Shown here: piece after piece, positions 1-4,885 of the stretch
Layout: each line of letters opens with the position of its first letter
How positions within the stretch are numbered: position 1 is the stretch's first letter
DNA from: Chloroflexota bacterium
Lineage (GTDB): Bacteria > Chloroflexota > Limnocylindria > QHBO01
Length of the DNA: 6,526 nt
Reading direction: 5' to 3'
NCBI GenBank assembly: GCA_005880165.1
Contig: VBJP01000026.1
Location: 12,895-19,420, forward strand
Notes under the pieces: generated by a model
The model's input: only the letters and a program-made list of their open reading frames with translations
Told to the model about the DNA's origin: nothing
The model's database searches: none
Translations under genes and position numbers: made by a program

Positions 1-2
1 GG

Positions 3-41
3 CAGCAGGTCGAGAGCCGCATCGCGATCGTCGTCAAATAG
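3..41 (+). CDS. Possible last codons of a plus-strand gene entering from the left
   Basis: The third plus-strand frame reads QQVESRIAIVVK and then a TAG at 39-41. Eleven of its twelve sense codons end in G or C, as in the other genes here, and a GC-rich hairpin follows directly. That would fit the tail of a gene converging on the glycosyltransferase. Twelve codons are too few to name a product. Two minus-strand frames are also open through this stretch, so a gene starting on that strand and leaving to the left is an alternative. Confidence 0.25.
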   Translation, partial: QQVESRIAIVVK

Positions 42-42
42 A

Positions 43-62
43 CCGCCCAGCGGCGAGGGCGG
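43..62. terminator. GC-rich hairpin between possibly convergent genes
   Basis: CCGCCC at 43-48 pairs perfectly with GGGCGG at 57-62 across an 8-base loop. It lies 13 bases beyond the TAG of the minus-strand glycosyltransferase gene and 2 bases after a possible plus-strand stop at 41. It could stop transcription from either side. There is no run of T on either strand, so a classical intrinsic terminator is not shown, and short GC stems arise easily by chance in such DNA. Confidence 0.3.
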
Positions 63-74
63 CCGTGCACCGGC

Positions 75-1049
75 CTAGCTCCGGTCGCCTTTCGGGGTGC
101 GGCGCGGTCCTGGGTGGGTGAGCAGGTCCCTGCGGTCGCCCCAGTGCTTCAGGAACCGATAGAAGTTGCGCTTGCTCATCCGGTCGCGCTCCTCCGCGGG
201 AAGTGATGCCCAGCCGCGGTGCTCGTGCAGCTGCAGCGGCAGCTCGCCGGTGCGCACGGCACGCCAGCCGGCGGCCCGGATGGCAAAGCTGAAGTCGAGG
301 TCCGCGTTGCGATAGAAGCGGAAATGGGCGTCGAACAGCCCGACGTCGCGCAGGACCTCCCGTCGCACGGCCAGGCAGTAGCCCTCGATGGCGTCGACCT
401 CTCCCGGCGGCGCCTCGTCGAACTGCCGCAGGTCCGTGGAGCTGACCCCGAACGGTCCGGCAATGCCAACCCGCGGATCCGTGAAGGCCTTCAGCAGAGG
501 AGCCAGGAAGTCACCGAGAGGCTCGACCGAGTTGTCGAGGAGCACGATCACCTGGCCACGGCAGCGGCGCAGACCCAGGTTCACTGTGTCGGCCCAACCC
601 AGGCGCGCGCTGGTGCTGAGCACCGACGGCTCGATCTCGAGATCGACCCGTGCAAGCGACTCGAACGGATCGAAGGCCGGCGCGTTGCCCACAACGATCA
701 ACTCCCAGCTGGCGAGCGGAGGATGGCCGCTCAGCCCGCGCAGCAGCCGATCGAGGTCATCGCCATGATCGTCCGCCAGCACCACCAGGCTCGCCTCGAG
801 GCTGGGGGCCTCCTCCAGCAGGCTGGCCAGATCCTCCGGTCGGGCATACGCGACCGATGCATCCGCCGCGGAGGGCAGAGCCGGGCGCAGCGCCGTCCCG
901 TCCGGGCCATCCATGACCTCCCAGCCCAGGTCCCGGATCCGATCGCGGAGCCGGTCCGCCTCCTCGAAGTTGCCCGCACCCCTGGCCTTCGAGCGCTCGG
1001 CGACGAGCCGGGTCACCTCATCGGGGGCCTGGGTGGGCGTTTGGTTCAT
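75..1049 (-). CDS. Family 2 glycosyltransferase with an N-terminal CysS-tail-like helical domain
   Basis: The protein has 324 residues. Residues about 11-56 form a charged helical segment (LVAERSKARGAGNFEEADRL, then RDRIRDLGWEVMDGPDGTAL) resembling the C-terminal tail of cysteinyl-tRNA synthetase; a UvrB/UvrC-type motif is a weaker alternative. Residues about 85-300 look like a GT-A glycosyltransferase of family 2. The beta strand VIVLLDNSVEP stands where the metal-binding DxD loop is expected, with DNS at 172-174. It is followed by GYCLAVRREVLRDVGLFD, then NADLDFSFAIRAAGW where family members usually have an ED pair, and LHEHRGW. Such enzymes move a sugar from a nucleotide donor to a polysaccharide, lipid or protein; donor and acceptor cannot be told here. 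No signal peptide or membrane segment is seen, so it is probably cytosolic. The ATG at 1049 is chosen because it overlaps the ferredoxin stop as ATGA, implying coupled translation. An in-frame TTG at 1079 would add ten residues inside the upstream gene. The changed DNS and NAD motifs leave activity uncertain. Confidence 0.85.
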   Translation of the reverse strand: MNQTPTQAPDEVTRLVAERSKARGAGNFEEADRLRDRIRDLGWEVMDGPDGTALRPALPSAADASVAYARPEDLASLLEEAPSLEASLVVLADDHGDDLDRLLRGLSGHPPLASWELIVVGNAPAFDPFESLARVDLEIEPSVLSTSARLGWADTVNLGLRRCRGQVIVLLDNSVEPLGDFLAPLLKAFTDPRVGIAGPFGVSSTDLRQFDEAPPGEVDAIEGYCLAVRREVLRDVGLFDAHFRFYRNADLDFSFAIRAAGWRAVRTGELPLQLHEHRGWASLPAEERDRMSKRNFYRFLKHWGDRRDLLTHPGPRRTPKGDRS

Positions 1050-1441
1050 GCCTCGGGGTTTGGGCGGGACGCTGGCCAAGCGGCGCGACGACCGATTGGC
1101 CGCCCTCCTTCGTCGCGCTCCAGCTTGTGAGCGCCCGGTTCAGCCGGTTCATAGCGGAGACGTGCCACAGGCTCTCCGCCGACCAGGTGACGCTCGACGA
1201 TCTCTTCCGCGTCCTCCGGCGTGAGGGCCGCGTACCAGACATCCTCCGGGTAGACCACCGCCATCGGTCCGTTGCCACACTGGCTGAAGCAGCCCGCGTG
1301 GTTGATCCGGATCCGCCCGCCCAGCCCGCGAGCCTTGACCGCCGCCTTCAGGGCGGCGTGCACGCCGAGCCCGTCACCGTCGATGGCAGGGCACCACTCA
1401 CCGCTGGTGCAGACGAAGACGTGGCGTTCGTAGACGGCCAT
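1046..1441 (-). CDS. Thioredoxin-like [2Fe-2S] ferredoxin
   Basis: This is a small electron carrier of 131 residues. It starts with the family's typical RHVFVCTSG strand and has four cysteines for one [2Fe-2S] cluster: Cys11 and Cys17, then Cys51 and Cys55 in GCFSQCGNGPM. VVYPEDVWYAALTPEDAEEI and the ending GGEPVARLRY are also typical of Shethna-type / NuoE-like thioredoxin-fold ferredoxins. The core ends near residue 107. The last 24 residues, rich in Arg and Pro, look like a non-conserved tail running up to the glycosyltransferase start. The start at 1441 is chosen because homologues usually begin a few residues before RHVFVC. It has no clear ribosome site. A GTG at 1501 with AAGG five bases upstream would add 20 residues and cannot be excluded. 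The redox partner is unknown. The ATGA overlap means it is co-expressed with the glycosyltransferase. Confidence 0.9.
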   Translation of the reverse strand: MAVYERHVFVCTSGEWCPAIDGDGLGVHAALKAAVKARGLGGRIRINHAGCFSQCGNGPMAVVYPEDVWYAALTPEDAEEIVERHLVGGEPVARLRYEPAEPGAHKLERDEGGRPIGRRAAWPASRPNPEA

Positions 1442-1556
1442 CAGCGAGAGTGGAAGGTACCCCTGCGGCCCAACCGAAAGTACCGGGTCGAGCGACGGCA
1501 CCTCAACCTTACTATCCGGTCAGGAACCGCGCCGACCGCACCTAATCGGCGCAGCC

Positions 1557-1760
1557 ATGGAACGAGACAAACGCATGATTGCGAACGAGGTCGGCAGGCT
1601 GCTCACGGCGTCGGAAGTCGCCGAGATGCTCCACCTGCACGTCAACACGGTCAAGCGGCTGGGCGATCGAGGGGAGCTGCCCTTCTTCCGCGTCTGCAAG
1701 CGCGGTGACCGCCGCTTCCGCTACGACGACGTTCTCGACTTCCTGCGCCGGGCCAAGTAG
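1557..1760 (+). CDS. Small excisionase-type (MerR-like) helix-turn-helix DNA-binding protein
   Basis: The protein has 67 residues and is almost entirely one winged helix-turn-helix domain. LLTASEVAEMLHLHVNTVKR (residues 15-34) holds the HTH. ELPFFRV (40-46) leads into the wing, and DRRFRYDDVLDFLRR closes the fold. This is the arrangement of the HTH_17 / excisionase (Xis-like, BldC-like) family. Members bind DNA as small transcription regulators or as recombination-directionality factors. No integrase, phage gene or attachment site is nearby, so a regulator is the likelier role. The gene is divergent from the ferredoxin gene, which it might control, and is followed by strong inverted repeats that could be its binding sites; both links are inferred. 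The ATG at 1557 has no convincing ribosome site. An ATG at 1575 would remove six residues and keep the whole domain. Confidence 0.85.
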   Translation: MERDKRMIANEVGRLLTASEVAEMLHLHVNTVKRLGDRGELPFFRVCKRGDRRFRYDDVLDFLRRAK

Positions 1761-1789
1761 CAACAGCCACCGGCCGCGATTTGACGCTG

Positions 1790-1811
1790 GCTTCGGCGCC
1801 CACGCCGGAGC
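1790..1811 (+). terminator. Hairpin 30 bases after the HTH gene
   Basis: GCTTCGGCG at 1790-1798, apart from its first base read as G, pairs with CGCCGGAGC at 1803-1811 in a nine-pair stem with one G.U pair and a CCCA loop. It is well placed to end transcription of the small regulator gene. No T-run follows, so factor-independent termination is not proven. Confidence 0.4.
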
Positions 1812-1833
1812 AGCACGTCTCCCGCCAGGGGGG

Positions 1834-1879
1834 CGTGCGACGACCGCCGAGGTGCCGATCTCTCGGCGGTCGTTGCATG
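1834..1879. repeat. Long inverted repeat between the HTH and rhomboid genes
   Basis: ACGACCGCCGAG (1840-1851) is matched perfectly by CTCGGCGGTCGT (1862-1873). Pairing continues outward to 1834 and 1879 with two G.U pairs, giving an 18-pair stem around a 10-base loop. It is the strongest repeat structure in the window. It could be a terminator for the upstream gene, an operator whose right arm covers the -35 area of the rhomboid promoter, or part of a structured RNA. No T-tract follows. Confidence 0.6.
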
Positions 1880-1894
1880 TCCGTTCGCGGCTCT

Positions 1895-1909
1895 CGGGCA
1901 TAATGCCCG
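1895..1909 (+). promoter_or_regulatory. Leaderless-type promoter box inside a palindrome, upstream of the rhomboid gene
   Basis: The box CATAAT (1899-1904) matches TATAAT at five of six positions and ends eight bases before the ATG at 1913. Transcription would therefore start at or next to the start codon. It is embedded in the perfect palindrome CGGGCA-TAA-TGCCCG (1895-1909). No good -35 box lies at the usual distance; TTGCAT at 1873-1878 is 20 bases upstream. There is no Shine-Dalgarno sequence, which fits a leaderless message. The palindrome may be an operator or coincidence. Confidence 0.45.
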
Positions 1910-1912
1910 CCC

Positions 1913-3097
1913 ATGACTGACGAAGCCCGGCTTCGCCTTGCCGAGAGCCGGCGCCTCCTCGACACCGGTGACGTCGACCAGGCAACCACGCTCCTGAACC
2001 AGCTGACGCGTCATCCCGATCGCGACGTGGCCGGTGAGGCGTGGCTGCTGATCGGCACGGCCCGCTACCGGACCGATGACGAGGCCGGTGCCCTCGCGGC
2101 CTGGCAGGAGGCGGCCAATGCCGGCGGGTCGAACGCCTGGCTGGGTTCGCGCCGAGTCGCCGAGCAGCTGGTCCGTGACGGCAAGCTCGAGGACTCCATC
2201 GCCGCCTATCGCGAGGCCGATCGCCGCGCTCCGCCTGATGAGCGCGGGGCGATCGCCAACCGCATCGCCTGGCTGCTCAAGGAGACCGGCCACGACTTTG
2301 CGTCACGGCGCCAGTTCAACCGCGCCCGCGGGGCGTACGGCAGCTACGCCGCGTACGTCACGTGGGGCTTGATCGCCATCTGCGTCGGGGTCTATGTGAT
2401 CGACACGGCACTGGCCCGCGGAGACAGCGGCGGCCCGCTCACCCAGGCCTGGATCCTCTTCCAGCCCTACGTGGCCAAGGGAGAGTGGTGGCGGCTCATC
2501 ACCCACGCGTTCCTCCATGCGCCCCTCGCCGGAGGCGGATTCAGCATCCTGCACATCCTGTTCAACATGTACGCCCTGTACCTCTTTGGGCCCGTGATCG
2601 AGGAGCTCTACGGCCACGTCGAGTACTTGGCCATCTACCTGTTGTGCGCGCTCGGCGGCGGGGTGCTGACGATCGTGGCGATGCCGGGCTCGCCGGTCCT
2701 CGGCGCCTCCGGGGCGATCTTTGGCCTCTTCGGCATGGGATTCACGGTCTGGCGCCGCCGTCACCTCGTGCTGAGCCCGCGGTCGCGGATGATCCTGTCC
2801 CAGATGGGCCCGCTGCTCGTCATCAACCTGGTCTTCACCTTCGCCGTCCCCGGCATCAGCTGGACCGGCCACATCGGCGGGTTGCTGGTGGGCGCGGCGA
2901 TTGGACTGCTGGCGGCTCCCAGCGGCGGCACCACGCTGGCGGGCATGTGGACCACCCCCCAGACGCGGGGCCTGCCGACCGGCGAGCGCACCGCGGGCGT
3001 CGTCGGGCGAGCCGCGGTCTACGTTGGCATCCTGCTGGTCCTGGTCGCGGGCGCGGCCTGGTCGGTGAACCAGGTCCAGGTCGGCTTCCTGCGCTGA
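1913..3097 (+). CDS. Rhomboid-family intramembrane serine protease with N-terminal TPR-like domain
   Basis: The protein has 394 residues. Residues 1-128 are soluble, helical and TPR-like (LDTGDVDQATTLLNQL, DDEAGALAAWQEA, VRDGKLEDSIAAYREA). A membrane domain follows from about 147 to 383. Rhomboid hallmarks are present: the loop motif EWWRLITHAFLHA (191-203), HILFN (214-218) with the oxyanion-hole residues His214 and Asn218, the catalytic serine in GASG (Ser266), and the catalytic histidine in TGHIGG (His320). Six core membrane helices are followed by a seventh at about 363-383, the 6+1 layout known from proteins such as B. subtilis YqgP. The family cuts membrane-anchored proteins inside or beside the bilayer. 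The TPR part probably binds substrates or partners on the cytoplasmic side (inference). No substrate is suggested by the neighbours. The ATG at 1913 fits the start of the TPR fold and the leaderless promoter. Confidence 0.93.
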   Translation: MTDEARLRLAESRRLLDTGDVDQATTLLNQLTRHPDRDVAGEAWLLIGTARYRTDDEAGALAAWQEAANAGGSNAWLGSRRVAEQLVRDGKLEDSIAAYREADRRAPPDERGAIANRIAWLLKETGHDFASRRQFNRARGAYGSYAAYVTWGLIAICVGVYVIDTALARGDSGGPLTQAWILFQPYVAKGEWWRLITHAFLHAPLAGGGFSILHILFNMYALYLFGPVIEELYGHVEYLAIYLLCALGGGVLTIVAMPGSPVLGASGAIFGLFGMGFTVWRRRHLVLSPRSRMILSQMGPLLVINLVFTFAVPGISWTGHIGGLLVGAAIGLLAAPSGGTTLAGMWTTPQTRGLPTGERTAGVVGRAAVYVGILLVLVAGAAWSVNQVQVGFLR

Positions 3098-3104
3098 TTC
3101 GGCG

Positions 3105-3123
3105 GGTCCCCCTAGACTGGACC
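3105..3123 (+). promoter_or_regulatory. Leaderless-type promoter box for the dienelactone-hydrolase-family gene
   Basis: TAGACT at 3113-3118 fits the TAnnnT pattern and ends six bases before the ATG at 3125, so the message would start on the start codon. No Shine-Dalgarno sequence precedes this ATG. GGTCC (3105-3109) and GGACC (3119-3123) flank the box symmetrically; five-base arms are weak evidence for an operator. No -35 box is recognisable. Confidence 0.4.
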
Positions 3124-3124
3124 G

Positions 3125-3904
3125 ATGTGTTTTGTCGGGGATGCCCGACCGCCTCTGCCGCCCATCCGTCGCGCGGCATTCGACTCGCGCGATCTGATCC
3201 TAGCGGCCGCCGACGGCACGCGCGTGGCCGCCCACGCCGCCCGCGCGGCGGAGCCCACCGGCGCGGGGATCGTGATCCTGCCCGACGTCCGCGGGCTCCA
3301 TCCATTCTTCGAGGAGCTCGCGCTGCGCTTCGCGGAAGCGGGCGTCGAGGCGGTCGCCTTCGACTACTTCAGCCGCACGGCCGGAACCGGCAAGCGAGGA
3401 GACGACTTCGACTACCAGGCCCACCTCCCGTTGATCCGCCATGAGACGCTGAACCATGACGTGGCGGCATCAGCGGAATACCTGCGCTCCCCGGAGGGCG
3501 GCGCGGTCGATCGCCTCTTCACCATCGGCTTCTGCCTGGGAGGGCGAGCCAGCCTGGTGCAGGCCGCCCGACCGGAGCTGGGGCTCGCCGGCGTGATCGG
3601 CTTCTACCCGTTCCCGACGGGTGCCCACCGCACCGGCTTGCCAGCTCCCGCCGACCTCGCCGCGCGGTTCAGCTGCCCGGCCCTGGCCATCTTCGGCGGT
3701 GCGGACCAGGCAATCCCATCGGAGGCGCGCGACGAGTTCGATGCCGCCCTCAACGCGGTCGGCATCGAGCACCGGATCGTCGTGTACGAGGGCGCCCCAC
3801 ACTCGTTCTTCGATCGCAAGGCGCTGCAGTATGCCGACGCCTCCGCTGATGCCTGGCGCCAGGTGCTCGACTTCATGGGCGTCAGCCCGCGCCGCCCATC
3901 CTGA
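3125..3904 (+). CDS. Dienelactone hydrolase family protein (alpha/beta hydrolase)
   Basis: The protein has 259 residues, close to the usual family size. The catalytic cysteine lies in GFCLGG (Cys137), with Asp194 in GGADQAIP and His226 in GAPHSFFD, giving the Cys-Asp-His triad of dienelactone hydrolases. IVILPDVRGLHPFFEELALR (49-68) and AVAFDYFSRTAG are also typical. The opening MCF plus a proline-rich stretch is, to my recollection, common in one subgroup and supports the start at 3125. There is no signal peptide, so it should be cytoplasmic. Classical members open the lactone ring in chloroaromatic breakdown. No other ring-cleavage gene is visible here, so the true substrate is unknown and a general esterase or lactonase role is as likely. 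The gene begins 27 bases after the rhomboid gene, with its own -10-like box in that gap. Confidence 0.9.
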   Translation: MCFVGDARPPLPPIRRAAFDSRDLILAAADGTRVAAHAARAAEPTGAGIVILPDVRGLHPFFEELALRFAEAGVEAVAFDYFSRTAGTGKRGDDFDYQAHLPLIRHETLNHDVAASAEYLRSPEGGAVDRLFTIGFCLGGRASLVQAARPELGLAGVIGFYPFPTGAHRTGLPAPADLAARFSCPALAIFGGADQAIPSEARDEFDAALNAVGIEHRIVVYEGAPHSFFDRKALQYADASADAWRQVLDFMGVSPRRPS

Positions 3905-3906
3905 CG

Positions 3907-3940
3907 CCAACCGGCAGGTTCAGGCGCTAGGTTGGGGAGA
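3907..3940 (+). promoter_or_regulatory. Promoter-like box, inverted repeat and ribosome site before the exporter gene
   Basis: In the 39-base gap after the hydrolase gene, TAGGTT (3928-3933) fits TAnnnT and ends ten bases before the ATG at 3944. GGGGAGA at 3934-3940 is a possible but very close ribosome site, three bases from the ATG, and helps choose ATG 3944 over the TTG at 3932. CCAACC (3907-3912) and GGTTGG (3930-3935) form an inverted repeat overlapping the box. A short-leader or leaderless start is possible; transcription running on from the hydrolase gene is equally possible. Confidence 0.35.
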
Positions 3941-3943
3941 CCC

Positions 3944-4885
3944 ATGCAGTCACGTTTACGCCCCGAATGGCTCGTCTTCGCTGCCCTCGGCTTCGCCTGG
4001 GGGAGCAGCTACCTGTTCATCAAGATCGGCGTCGAGACGCTCACGCCGTTCACCTTGGTGGCCGCGCGGCTCGCCATCGGTACAGCGGTCCTTGCGCTCG
4101 TCATGCGCCTGACCGGCCATCACCTGCCGCGAGTGCGCAGCGCCTACGGGCACCTGCTGGTGGTGGCTCTGCTGGGCGTCGTGATCCCGTTCTCGCTCAT
4201 CACCTGGGGCGAGCAGTCGATCGACTCGGCACTGGCCGCGATCCTGAACGGGACGGTGCCGCTTTTTGCCATCGTGCTCGCCGCGCTGGTCCTCGCCGAC
4301 GAACCGATGACGGTCAATCGCGTCGCAGGACTGCTGCTTGGATTCGCAGGCGTGGTGGCGCTGGTCGGGCCGAATCTGCGCTCCGGGCTTGCCGGAGGCG
4401 TCGCCGGGGAGGTCGCGCTGATCGTCGCCTCCGTTTCGTATGCGGCGGCCGGCGTCTATGCGCGCTGGAAGGTGCGCGACGTGAGCCCGCAGGCGTCTGC
4501 CTTGTTGGAGATCGGCTTCGCCTTCGTGATCACGCTGGTCCTCGCCTTCGCCATCGAGTCACCACTCGCGACCCGCGTCGAAGCCTCGGCGGTGCTGGCG
4601 GTGGTGTGGCTGGGACTGGTGGGGTCTGGGCTGGCCTTCATGGCCTTCTTCTGGCTGCTGAGCCGATGGGGTGCCACCCGCACATCGATGGTCGCTTACC
4701 TCATTCCCGTGGTCGGCATCCTGCTCGGCGTCCTGGTGAGACATGAGGAGGTCACGCTGCTGACCATGGTCGGCACGGCGATGGTGATCGGCGGCGTGGC
4801 GCTCGCCAACAGCCGCTACGGCCATCGCCGGCTTTTCGGGCGAGGTGCCGTGCCGAGTGGCGATCCGGCGCAGGGAGGCGACTAG
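3944..4885 (+). CDS. EamA-family transporter (drug/metabolite transporter superfamily)
   Basis: The protein has 313 residues and about ten hydrophobic segments arranged as two homologous five-helix EamA units (about 9-140 and 155-288). The first contains the diagnostic FAWGSSYLFIKIGVE and LVAARLAIGTAV; helix 4 of that unit carries ILNGTVPLFAIVLAALVLADE. The second unit has WGATRTSMVAYLIPVVGILLG near its end, typical of the family. Members are inner-membrane proteins, mostly exporters of amino acids, metabolites or toxic compounds (RhaT/YdcZ/RarD relatives); the substrate cannot be predicted. The second unit reads VRHEEVTL where LGEPLT is usual, a modest divergence. The last 25 residues are polar and probably cytoplasmic. 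Its TAG overlaps the stop codon of the convergent efeU gene. It may be transcribed with the hydrolase gene, but no functional link is evident. Confidence 0.92.
   Translation: MQSRLRPEWLVFAALGFAWGSSYLFIKIGVETLTPFTLVAARLAIGTAVLALVMRLTGHHLPRVRSAYGHLLVVALLGVVIPFSLITWGEQSIDSALAAILNGTVPLFAIVLAALVLADEPMTVNRVAGLLLGFAGVVALVGPNLRSGLAGGVAGEVALIVASVSYAAAGVYARWKVRDVSPQASALLEIGFAFVITLVLAFAIESPLATRVEASAVLAVVWLGLVGSGLAFMAFFWLLSRWGATRTSMVAYLIPVVGILLGVLVRHEEVTLLTMVGTAMVIGGVALANSRYGHRRLFGRGAVPSGDPAQGGD

Noticed and set aside
1050..1079. TTG at 1079 as glycosyltransferase start
   Set aside because: It lies inside the ferredoxin gene and adds a non-conserved ten residues; ATG 1049 gives the ATGA coupling.
219..1130. 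Long plus-strand open frame (303 codons) across the glycosyltransferase gene
   Set aside because: It lies opposite a recognisable GT2 protein, has a low-complexity Arg/Gln/Gly-rich translation without any domain, and comes from the lack of stops in GC-rich DNA.
1781..1786. TTGACG as a -35 box in the gap after the HTH gene
   Set aside because: No -10-like sequence follows at 15-19 bases; the region there is GC-rich hairpin.
1834..1879. Attachment site or insertion-sequence end
   Set aside because: There is no integrase, transposase or target duplication nearby; the structure is one hairpin and not a pair of separated ends.
1721..2293. Minus-strand open frame of 190 codons opposite the HTH gene end, the gap and the TPR part
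   Set aside because: There is no domain, it spans the inverted repeats, and it is antisense to a well-supported coding region.
2303..2872. Minus-strand open frame of 189 codons opposite the rhomboid membrane core
   Set aside because: The Asp/His/Gln-rich translation is the mirror of hydrophobic codons on the other strand, a typical shadow.
2362..3444. Open frame of 360 codons overlapping the rhomboid and hydrolase genes
   Set aside because: Its Arg/Pro-rich translation has no domain and runs across two clear genes and the promoter between them.
3932..3943. TTG at 3932 as start of the exporter
   Set aside because: ATG 3944 has GGGGAGA just upstream and begins right before the first membrane helix; TTG 3932 overlaps the -10-like box.
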